A stretch of 36,585 bases of DNA from Planctomycetota bacterium. Its GTDB lineage: Bacteria; Planctomycetota; Brocadiia; JAADGH01. The translations under genes were made by a program, and so were the position numbers. The DNA lies in assembly GCA_013152475.1 (NCBI GenBank), contig JAADGH010000232.1, positions 1-36,585 of the forward strand, written 5' to 3'. A model generated the notes under the pieces. That model searched no databases and was not told the DNA's origin. It saw only the letters and a program-made list of their open reading frames with translations. The stretch's first letter is position 1; each line of letters begins with the position of its first letter. This document shows, piece by piece, positions 24,757 to 31,719 of this stretch.

Positions 24757-25590
24757 TTACCCCGAACCTGCGTCGGCTTCTCCCAGGATACGGCAGAGCA
24801 TCGATAAAGACGACCAATCGTCTCCTGATGCCACCACATCAAACGCCTCGACACATGACCGAAGAGGATTAAACCCGATGGCGATCCCTTTCCGCTCCCG
24901 GGCCAACTCGGCCATGCCGACGTCCTCGTCGCTGTGGCCGATGACCAGCGGCCGGCCGGCGCGGCGTTTGGCCATCTCCTCTTCGATCGCAACACGCTTA
25001 TCGGTCGGGCCGGTCATGAAACAGGAGCGGTCGTAGCCTTCGAGGACCATGCGCCCGTCGTCGCGCCTAAACTTCAGGCGGTTGCTTCGGTAGTATGAGA
25101 CGATCTCATGACCTCCCTGGTTCAGAGGAGAGACAAACTGCCGGACAATAATCTCCAGGCAGAAGCTGACGATGCCAACGGGCATGCGGCCGGCAAGCTG
25201 GGCCAACGCCTCCGTCATCATAGGGTAGCCAAACCGGGCGATCCCCTCGGCGGCTTGGGTGAAGTACTCCCTCGGCAGTCCGCGCAATGTCCGTTCGAAG
25301 ACCACCATCATATCCGGACGTGAGATGCGGCAACCGAGGAGATCCAGCATGCGCATGCCCGTAACATGACATCCCCCCTGGATGAGGCGAGGGATGCGAA
25401 GCATGTCGCGGAATCGGCATGGGCGAAGCAGCGTTCGCAGGGCGATGCGGCGGCCGAGGATCACCTGCGCAAAGCCGGGCATCATGCACTCGTCCAGGTC
25501 CACCGCGGCAATATCGCACCGGGCATAGCGGCGGCGCAGCTCTTCGAGCGGGATGCGGGATTGGACGCCGGGGGCCAGATCGTGGGTCAT
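24757..25590 (-). CDS. HAD-superfamily phosphatase
   Basis: The 277-residue protein shows the four HAD motifs: I, AAVDLDECM with D31 and D33; II, IVSFC (Ser); III, TDKRVAIEE (Lys); and IV, VIGHSDEDVGMAELA (acidic pair). Between I and II is a helical cap of about 90 residues (GMRMLDLLGCRISRPDMMVV), as in type-C1 or serB-like phosphatases. It should dephosphorylate a small molecule in the cytoplasm. Its ATG overlaps the GTPase stop codon as ATGA, so the two are translationally coupled. The substrate is unknown. The family call is good; the lack of a conserved DxDxT (here DLDEC) is unusual, as Cys stands where Thr normally is. Confidence 0.82.
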   Translation of the reverse strand: MTHDLAPGVQSRIPLEELRRRYARCDIAAVDLDECMMPGFAQVILGRRIALRTLLRPCRFRDMLRIPRLIQGGCHVTGMRMLDLLGCRISRPDMMVVFERTLRGLPREYFTQAAEGIARFGYPMMTEALAQLAGRMPVGIVSFCLEIIVRQFVSPLNQGGHEIVSYYRSNRLKFRRDDGRMVLEGYDRSCFMTGPTDKRVAIEEEMAKRRAGRPLVIGHSDEDVGMAELARERKGIAIGFNPLRSCVEAFDVVASGDDWSSLSMLCRILGEADAGSG

Positions 25591-26597
25591 ATGTGCAGCT
25601 CGATGACGTCCCTGTCGTGGAGCACATGGTCCCGCTTCACGCTCTGGCCGTCGTGCACGCCGGTCCCCCAGATGCGGGCGTATTTGAGATTCTTGCGAAA
25701 ATCCTGGTGGACCATCTCCGCGGCGTCGAGGACCGTGGCGCCGATGGGCAAGACGTAGGGCTGCTCCATGTCGGCCTTCTTGCCGGGCTCCTTGGTGTAG
25801 ACGCGGAGGACCCGGACGAAGTCGAAGACCTCACGGCCGAAGGTCCCGAGGCCGGTCCCGTGAAGAGCGGAGACGGGCAGGACCTTGTGGTCGGCGTAGA
25901 ACTCCCGGACGATCTCCAGTCGCTGGTCCGCGCCGGGGCAGTCGATCTTGTTGCAGAGGACCATGGTGGGCAGGAAGGTGGCGGCGGTGAGACGCAGCTC
26001 CTCCTCTTCCGTTTCTTCCGTCTCCTCCGTCTCTTTGGCGACCAAGTGGATGCGTACTTTGTCAAGACGGCCCTTGATGACGTCGGCGTGGTCGAGCAGG
26101 TCGTCGCTTGTGAGGTCGAGCATGAGAATGGCCGCATCGGCGGCGCGGACGACATCGATCATCCACGGTTCCATATAGTCCTTCGTGATCGGCGGCATGT
26201 CCACCAATTGGAACTGGATGTCCTCAAACTTCATCATGCCGGGGATGGGCTTATGGGTCGTGAAGGGATACACGGCAACGTCGGTCTGGGCGCGCGTCAG
26301 GTGAGTAAGAAGCTGGGACTTTCCCGCGTTGGGCGGGCCAAGGACGACAAGCTGCGCGCCGCCCTCTCTGGGAATCTTATATCCATGCGACCGTTTGCTC
26401 GCCTTCTTCGGGGCGGTGAGATCGCGCTTGACTTCGGCGATGCGCCGCCGGATTTCACCCTGGAGTTTGTCGGTCCCCTTGTGCTTGGGGATGAGCGCCA
26501 TCATGTTATTGAGGCACTCGAGTTTCTCCTCCGGAGTGATCGCCTTCTGGAACTCCGCTCGGGCCTTGATGAACTGTGGGGTCAGGTTTGCAGGCAT
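25587..26597 (-). CDS. TGS-domain GTPase of the Obg/DRG type
   Basis: The 336-residue protein has an N-terminal helical region (1-75), then a G domain with G1 GPPNAGKS (87-94), FTT as the switch threonine region (112-114), G3 DMPP (133-136), and G4 NKID (216-219). A C-terminal TGS domain follows (from about 265, PYVLPIGATVLDAAEMVHQDF). Members bind ribosomes or act as GTP-dependent regulators. Two oddities stand out: the G3 glycine is a proline (DMPP instead of DxPG), and an acidic repeat of Glu-Thr-Glu units sits at 188-200, coded by near-perfect 9-base repeats (about 26000-26034). The start is the ATG at 26597, and a Shine-Dalgarno is weak. The HAD gene overlaps its end by four bases. Confidence 0.9.
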   Translation of the reverse strand: MPANLTPQFIKARAEFQKAITPEEKLECLNNMMALIPKHKGTDKLQGEIRRRIAEVKRDLTAPKKASKRSHGYKIPREGGAQLVVLGPPNAGKSQLLTHLTRAQTDVAVYPFTTHKPIPGMMKFEDIQFQLVDMPPITKDYMEPWMIDVVRAADAAILMLDLTSDDLLDHADVIKGRLDKVRIHLVAKETEETEETEEEELRLTAATFLPTMVLCNKIDCPGADQRLEIVREFYADHKVLPVSALHGTGLGTFGREVFDFVRVLRVYTKEPGKKADMEQPYVLPIGATVLDAAEMVHQDFRKNLKYARIWGTGVHDGQSVKRDHVLHDRDVIELHI

Positions 26598-26642
26598 GGA
26601 TGATCAACACATGCAAAGACGAAACACTCCATCCTCCACTCC

Positions 26643-26671
26643 ACTATAGGCGCTCACCCCAGGCTTGTCAA
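26643..26671 (-). promoter_or_regulatory. sigma70-type promoter of the GTPase-HAD operon
   Basis: On the minus strand a perfect TTGACA (26671-26666), a 17-base spacer and TATAGT (26648-26643, 5 of 6) make the best promoter match in the window. It lies between the ABC permease stop codon and the GTPase start. Confidence 0.65.
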
Positions 26672-26720
26672 GACAACCGGCAGCCGCTTGTGGCGCGAGG
26701 GGGGCGGCAGGCAGTCTTTC

Positions 26721-27998
26721 CTACCCGGATCGCAGGGCCTCGGCGGGATCGAGGTTCGCGGCGCGCAGGGCCGGGGGCAGCCCGGAGGCGCAGGACATGA
26801 GCACCCCGAAGACAAGGATGAGCAAGGTGGTGGGCGCCGAGTGGATGAAGAAACTCTCCGGCATGAAAGGCAGCGGCGGCATGTAGTGCCAGGCCAGATA
26901 GTCGGCGCCGCGCGTCAGAAGGAACCCCAGCCCGACCCCGATCGCCCCACCGAGCAGGCCGATCATCATGGCCTCGATCAAAAAGATCGACAGAACGTCC
27001 CGCTTCCGCGCCCCGCTCGCCCGGAGGATGCCGATCCGGACCGACTGCTCCATGACGGACATGGCCAAGCCGTTCATGATGCCGATCCCCACGAGAAAGA
27101 GGATGGCGATGCTGATGACGCTGATGAAACCTGTGACCAGCCGCGCGATGGCGCTGAGCTTGCGGGCCTCCTCCTTGCCCGAGGTGACCAGCAGCCCCAT
27201 GGCGGCGATCCGCTCGGCGATGTGGTCCGTCTCGATGGGCGACTCGGCGTTGACCATGAGGGCGACGTAGTTGCTCCGCTGCGGTTCTCCCTGATGGTAC
27301 CACCCCTCCCACTCCTGCACGTATCGAAGCGGGACCGAGATGCCCATGATGGGCGCCTGGGGAGAGACACCCACGATGCGGCACTCGACGCGCCGGGGGA
27401 TTCGCGTCGCCGCGAGGGGGATCGTGCTCTGGCCGAGGTAGAGATCGATGGTCTTGGACAGGACGAACTCCCGGTCGAGGCGCGGCAGGTTTCGGCTGCC
27501 GGCCAGGCTCATGTTGTAAACGTCCATGAGGTTGCTCGATATGACGGCGGGGACGATGTCGCCGCCCATCTGGAAGGCCCGCAACTGCTCCGGCTCCAGG
27601 TCGGGGGCCACCAGCTCCGGCTCGATCCCATAGACGGCGCACTCCGTCTGGAAGTTGATGGCTGCGCTGGCCATCAGGGTGGGGAAGGTGAGGGCCGTCA
27701 TGGGAAGAACGCTCTTGACGCCGGGCATGGCCTTGATCTTGTCGATGGTCTCGTCCGTGATCCCCGGGGCCACCTTGCCGTTGTCGAGCACGGTCCGCAT
27801 GGGTTTGACCTCGACGCGGTTGGCGGGGAAGGTGCGGATCATCTTGTCGAAGAAGAAGGTCTTCACGCCGTAGGAGAAGGCGGTGAGAAACACGAGCAGC
27901 GCAATCCCCACCGCGACGCCGAGGATCAGGAACACCGTCCTGCGTGTCCGGGAAAACAGCCCGCGAAGACTGGTCTCAATTCTTGCGGAGAGTTTCAT
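26721..27998 (-). CDS. FtsX/MacB-type ABC transporter permease
   Basis: The 425-residue protein has a cytoplasmic N-terminus, one TM segment (TVFLILGVAVGIALLVFLTA), a large periplasmic MacB-PCD-like domain (about 50-280, with VDNGKVAPG and DTDVYNMSLAG-like turns), then three TM segments near the C-terminus (VTGFISVISIAILFLVGIG, MIGLLGGAIGVGLGFLL, FIHSAPTTLLILVFGVLM). This is the LolC/MacB-like topology of mechanotransmission transporters. It acts in the inner membrane with the ATPase at 28158-28829. Of the two known roles, lipoprotein release or export of peptides and metabolites, I cannot tell which. No outer-membrane or adaptor partner is nearby. It is separated from its ATPase by 159 bases that hold a double-hairpin repeat. 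Confidence 0.9.
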   Translation of the reverse strand: MKLSARIETSLRGLFSRTRRTVFLILGVAVGIALLVFLTAFSYGVKTFFFDKMIRTFPANRVEVKPMRTVLDNGKVAPGITDETIDKIKAMPGVKSVLPMTALTFPTLMASAAINFQTECAVYGIEPELVAPDLEPEQLRAFQMGGDIVPAVISSNLMDVYNMSLAGSRNLPRLDREFVLSKTIDLYLGQSTIPLAATRIPRRVECRIVGVSPQAPIMGISVPLRYVQEWEGWYHQGEPQRSNYVALMVNAESPIETDHIAERIAAMGLLVTSGKEEARKLSAIARLVTGFISVISIAILFLVGIGIMNGLAMSVMEQSVRIGILRASGARKRDVLSIFLIEAMMIGLLGGAIGVGLGFLLTRGADYLAWHYMPPLPFMPESFFIHSAPTTLLILVFGVLMSCASGLPPALRAANLDPAEALRSG

Positions 27999-28042
27999 TT
28001 GCCGTTCATCTAACCATCTGGCCGATAAACATTCGGCATTCT

Positions 28043-28110
28043 GTCATTCCCGCGTACGCGGGAATCCACGAGTAATCGAAGGCCTGGATTCCCGCTTTCG
28101 CGGGAATGAC
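28043..28110. repeat. double-hairpin repeat, copy 2 (GTCATTCCCGCG type)
   Basis: The element begins GTCATTCCCGCG and ends CGCGGGAATGAC, an exact reverse complement of its start. Inside, each arm closes on itself (CCCGCGTACGCGGG and CCCGCTTTCGCGGG), and the inner GGAATCCA/TGGATTCC pair extends the cruciform. It lies within the ABC operon, between the ATPase and permease genes, and matches copy 1 at 24658. Confidence 0.88.
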
Positions 28111-28157
28111 GGTACTTTTCCGAGTCCAAGTATCCAACGCCACATTCGGCAAAATGG

Positions 28158-28829
28158 TTACTCCTCCACAATCGTGCTGTGCTCCAGCCGGATGGTCCGG
28201 TCGGCCATCTCGTGCGACGCTTCTTCGTGGCTCACAAGAACCACGGTCACGCCGTCCTCCTTGTTCGCCCGTTTCAGCAGGGCGAGGACGTCGTCCACGT
28301 TCTTTCGGTCGAGGTTGGCCGTCGGCTCATCGGCCAGGATGATCTTCGGTCGCTTGACAAGGGCCCGGGCGATGGTGAGCCGCCGTTTCTGCCCGGCCGA
28401 GAGCGCGCCGGCGGACTGGGCGGCCTGCCCCTCCAGGCCCACGACTTTGAGGCCCTCCCGGGACACGCTCCAGCGTTCGCGCCGCCTCACATCCTGAAAG
28501 AGAAGTGACACGGCCACATTTTCGAGGGCGCTCTGGACCGGATCGAGGTGATAGGCCTGGAAGATGAAGCCGATTGTCTGGCTGCGGAAGTCGGACAGCT
28601 TGCGGTCGCTCGCCTCACTCAGGGAGAACCCGTCCACCGCCACCGTGCCGTCCGTCGGACGGTCCAGCGCGCCGATGATATTGAGCAAGGTGGTCTTGCC
28701 GGAGCCGGAGCTGCCGGTGATGGTAAGAAACTCCCCCTCTTCGACGCTCAGGTTGATGTCGGCCAGGGCGTGAAAGGCCTCCGCGCCGTGTCGATAGACT
28801 TTGCTCACATTTTCGAGTTGGATCATCAT
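28158..28829 (-). CDS. ABC transporter ATP-binding protein, LolD/MacB type
   Basis: The 223-residue protein has Walker A GSSGSGKTT (39-47), Q-loop FQAYHL, signature LSAGQKRR (a variant of LSGGQ), Walker B IILADEPTANLDRKN, and switch His in VLVSHEEAS. The sequence and size fit LolD/MacB ATPases, and the permease gene follows on the same strand. The ATG at 28829 is followed by a second ATG three bases on, with AGGAG 13-16 bases upstream; either may be used. No promoter is evident in the 85 bases before it, so it may be read from the peptidase genes upstream or from an unseen site. Confidence 0.93.
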   Translation of the reverse strand: MMIQLENVSKVYRHGAEAFHALADINLSVEEGEFLTITGSSGSGKTTLLNIIGALDRPTDGTVAVDGFSLSEASDRKLSDFRSQTIGFIFQAYHLDPVQSALENVAVSLLFQDVRRRERWSVSREGLKVVGLEGQAAQSAGALSAGQKRRLTIARALVKRPKIILADEPTANLDRKNVDDVLALLKRANKEDGVTVVLVSHEEASHEMADRTIRLEHSTIVEE

Positions 28830-28914
28830 GGACGGTCAGGGTCTCCTGCCCCAAGCCATGCCAACGCCTTCTCCGGTGCGTGGGCGCAAACCAAAGGAGG
28901 TGCTATTTCTATTT

Positions 28915-30195
28915 CTATTTCTTTTTCTTCTTGTTCTTCTTGGCCTTCTTGGCCAGCCTCTTCAGGGTCTTGATTTGAATATTGCGGACGTTGGGAATCA
29001 CGCCCATTCTGTCGCCTTTCTTGCTCTTGCGGAAGGACGCACAAACGGCAAGTTTTTTGTGATGGGCGTAGCAGACGATAAGCGGCAAGCCCTCCTCCGC
29101 CGGATCAGGGTCGTCAACAAGTTCGTAGCCTTTCTTGCTTTTCGGGCAGACAAACCACTTCTCGATCTCCTCGGTATCCTGCGGCCCGTAGAGATGGTCG
29201 GCATCGAGAGTAATGGGGACCACACTCCATTTCACGTCCTTGTTGCTCAGGGCCTGTTCCTTCAGGTCATCGAGCGTGTCGAATTTCACACCGGCCTTCT
29301 TGAACTTATAGTACAATTGGGCCAGGTGGAAGAGATTCGCCGAGCAGGACTCCTCGAGGCATGCGGGCTTCAGGTCCTCGACCACCCATTTGGGGAATTC
29401 CTGGTTGATCTCGGCCAGCTTTTTTCCGAACCCCGCCGCGAGGGCCGCATTGCCGTCCTTGCCGGCTTGGATGGCATTGACATACTTCTGAAGATATTTC
29501 TTGTATTTTCCGCCATCGGCGTAGTAAAGAAAATGAACGAGAAACCGGGCCTGGACGTACTCGCACTGGCCAAGCGCGATGTCCCGGGCGAGGTTTTCAT
29601 TCCAGGTCCTGTGGTCCATCGTAAGCAGCCTTTTTAACGAAAGCCTCTTGGGGCTGGCCAAGACCTTCTTGAGCCTGGCGATGTCCATTGTGGTCACCAA
29701 GCCGAATTTGATGTCCGTGCCGTCAATCAGGGAATAGGCGTACAGCTCCGCGAGGCCCTCATTGATCCAGGGCGCCGATATGCCGACGTGTTTGAAGAAG
29801 AACTGGTGGAAGCCTTCATGGGCCAGGATCCGGGTCCGCAGATACTCCTCGTGCCCCTCCAGCCAGGATACGATCTTGTCATCCGAAGGCGAAAAGTATC
29901 CGCCGGAATTCGGCGGGCCGTCTCCGTGTGCTGCGTATTCCCCGGCGGTCTTGAAGATGATGATGCGTGAAAGCCCTTTCGACCGTGGTTTGCCTTTAAA
30001 CCATTTCGAGTATCCTGCATGGAGGATTTCCATCAGCTCCCCCATCTCGGCAGCGAAATCCGGGCTTACGGTTGTCTCAATCTGGTAATGTTTCGTTTTG
30101 AACCGGTATGGGTACCGCGCTTCCACCTGGGGGGATGAAGTAACCCACATCACCGCCGCGAGCACCGCCAGTGCCGGTCTCTTCAGGTAGCTCAC
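28915..30195 (-). CDS. secreted gluzincin-type zinc peptidase, DUF1570-like (paralogue A)
   Basis: A strong AAAGGAGG ten bases upstream makes GTG 30195 the start, which gives a signal peptide (LKRPALAVLAAVMWVTS, then PQVEA) and 426 residues. The zinc motif is H126-E-G-F-H130 in ILAHEGFHQFFFK, and the third ligand is likely E146 in WINEGLAEL. This is the gluzincin pattern seen in DUF1570-like planctomycete proteins. A C-terminal domain has WFVCP and IVCYAHH, suggesting a Cys/His metal site. The chain ends in a lysine-rich tail (AKKAKKNKKKKK). The gene to the right is a paralogue with the same order of domains. Outside the motifs the two are only moderately similar. Confidence 0.82.
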   Translation of the reverse strand: MSYLKRPALAVLAAVMWVTSSPQVEARYPYRFKTKHYQIETTVSPDFAAEMGELMEILHAGYSKWFKGKPRSKGLSRIIIFKTAGEYAAHGDGPPNSGGYFSPSDDKIVSWLEGHEEYLRTRILAHEGFHQFFFKHVGISAPWINEGLAELYAYSLIDGTDIKFGLVTTMDIARLKKVLASPKRLSLKRLLTMDHRTWNENLARDIALGQCEYVQARFLVHFLYYADGGKYKKYLQKYVNAIQAGKDGNAALAAGFGKKLAEINQEFPKWVVEDLKPACLEESCSANLFHLAQLYYKFKKAGVKFDTLDDLKEQALSNKDVKWSVVPITLDADHLYGPQDTEEIEKWFVCPKSKKGYELVDDPDPAEEGLPLIVCYAHHKKLAVCASFRKSKKGDRMGVIPNVRNIQIKTLKRLAKKAKKNKKKKK

Positions 30196-30290
30196 CGTGC
30201 TCTGTCCTCCTTTGCTTTCCCGTCGTGCCATGACATTCTGTGCTCCGTACGGCCTCGGTCGCCGGGCCGGAACGAGCTCCCCTTGCATCC

Positions 30291-30319
30291 ATTATGCCAC
30301 ACCTCGCGCTACGGTGCAA
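30291..30319 (-). promoter_or_regulatory. candidate promoter between the tandem peptidase genes
   Basis: On the minus strand TTGCAC (30319-30314, only 3 of 6) is followed after 17 bases by CATAAT (30296-30291, 5 of 6). The -35 box lies at the very end of the upstream peptidase gene, so paralogue A may have its own promoter. Confidence 0.4.
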
Positions 30320-31574
30320 CCTTCAGCCCCAGCCGATCGCCGGCGCGTTCGTCGATGATGTCGGGTTTGAGCTTGTTGTCCGCAGGATCGCGATACCAGT
30401 AGAGGTGCAGCTCGGTACCCTTGTGCCAGCGGCACACAATGTCCGGATACTCACACTCCGGATCGCGATCCCGGGTGAAGAGGTAGTCCGGCTGGTCCCC
30501 CTTGCTGTGCCGGGCCGGGCAGTGGAACCACGTCCTGATCTGGTCGAGATCGCTCGACTTCACCTTGCCACCGCCGGAGAGGGGGAGTTCCCAGCCCTTC
30601 AGTTTTTCCGCCAGGATGTCGGCCCTGAAGTCCGCGATGTCGGTGTATCTCTTGTTCAACCGCTTTTGATAGACCATCACCAGCACCGCGATCAGGCCCA
30701 TGTTCTCCTTGCACACATACATGGGGCTGGGCTCACGAGACAGGGCAAACTCCTTCCACGCCTCTTCGAGGGGATAGGTATCCCCGCCGAAGGCCCCCAG
30801 CCGCGCCCTGAGAGGTGACATTCCATCGTGCAGGAGCATGATGTACTTGTTGAGCGCTTTTCGGTATTTTCCTTTTGACGAATAGGCCAGGAAGTAGACG
30901 AGCATCCACGATTCACAGTAATAGAGGTACTGATCCACCGCGCTCGCTCGGTGCCAGTCCATCTGTGTGCTGTCCATAAGGTAGGACAGGGACTTCGTCT
31001 TGTTCTCCTTGATGGCCTTTTGCAAGAACCGCAGCCGGCCCACCGGGATTACCCGCGCATCGAGCGTCGTGCCCTTGCGCTGGCCGTACTGGAACAGAGT
31101 GGCCAGGCCCTCGTTCAGCCAGATCGGCGCATTGGGGACCCGCGAGGCCAAGAACTGGTGGAACCCCTCGTGATACAGCGTCTCCTTCATGGTCGAGAGG
31201 GGCTGGCCCTCGGCAAAGGAGACGAGCTGCCCCCCTTCTCGGGTGCGGATGAAGAACCCGCCCGACGCCGCGCCCGATTGGCCGGCGAGTTTCTTGTAGA
31301 ACTTGAGATACCCCTTCCGCGTGCGGTAGACCCTCACGATGGATGGGAATTTGACCTTCGGCGTGACCTTGCGAAAGATGCTGCTGTAGGCCTTGTGGGC
31401 GTCCTCCATCAGGTCGCCGATGGCCCGGGCATAGTCCTTCGAAACGTTCGACTCGATCCTGTAGTTCTTCGTCTTGACCGTAAAGAACTCGTCCTTTTTT
31501 TCGTCGGCGCAGAAGACATGCGGTAGTCCGAGGCATACCGCAAGGCAGGCGACAATAGCTTGTGTCCGTCGCAT
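30309..31574 (-). CDS. secreted gluzincin-type zinc peptidase, DUF1570-like (paralogue B)
   Basis: The 421-residue protein has a signal peptide (MRRTQAIVACLAVCLGLPHV, then FCA). The zinc motif H135-E-G-F-H139 lies in LYHEGFHQFL, and E155 lies in WLNEGLATL. It shares with paralogue A the order signal peptide, strand-rich opening (TKNYRIESNVS), HEGFH, a helical middle, and a C-terminal domain with TWFHCPARH and DIVCRWH. The role is probably hydrolysis of secreted or surface proteins, or a substrate-binding role if inactive. AGGAG before the ATG at 31574 supports the start. It is transcribed from the promoter at 31605-31633, which is divergent from the DUF4091 promoter. Confidence 0.82.
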   Translation of the reverse strand: MRRTQAIVACLAVCLGLPHVFCADEKKDEFFTVKTKNYRIESNVSKDYARAIGDLMEDAHKAYSSIFRKVTPKVKFPSIVRVYRTRKGYLKFYKKLAGQSGAASGGFFIRTREGGQLVSFAEGQPLSTMKETLYHEGFHQFLASRVPNAPIWLNEGLATLFQYGQRKGTTLDARVIPVGRLRFLQKAIKENKTKSLSYLMDSTQMDWHRASAVDQYLYYCESWMLVYFLAYSSKGKYRKALNKYIMLLHDGMSPLRARLGAFGGDTYPLEEAWKEFALSREPSPMYVCKENMGLIAVLVMVYQKRLNKRYTDIADFRADILAEKLKGWELPLSGGGKVKSSDLDQIRTWFHCPARHSKGDQPDYLFTRDRDPECEYPDIVCRWHKGTELHLYWYRDPADNKLKPDIIDERAGDRLGLKVAP

Positions 31575-31604
31575 CCAATGCTCCTGAGGCGAAGTGACCG
31601 CACT

Positions 31605-31633
31605 ATCTTACGGCCTGATAGCGACCCTGTCAA
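31605..31633 (-). promoter_or_regulatory. sigma70-type promoter of the peptidase genes
   Basis: On the minus strand TTGACA (31633-31628), a 17-base spacer and TAAGAT (31610-31605, 4 of 6). Its -35 box is only 11 bases from the -35 box of the plus-strand promoter at 31645. Confidence 0.6.
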
Positions 31634-31644
31634 CGCAAAAGGAC

Positions 31645-31673
31645 TTGACTGTTCGGCGGAGTGCTGATAGAGT
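31645..31673 (+). promoter_or_regulatory. sigma70-type promoter of the DUF4091 gene
   Basis: TTGACT (31645-31650), a 17-base spacer and TAGAGT (31668-31673, 4 of 6). It is back-to-back with the minus-strand promoter at 31605-31633. Confidence 0.5.
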
Positions 31674-31719
31674 CCGCCTGTTTTCGATAGACCCCCTCGT
31701 TGAAGGAGGACATGCCGAA

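Noticed and set aside
25419-26603. A 394-codon plus-strand frame
   Set aside because: It is the shadow of the TGS GTPase and HAD genes; no motif is present.
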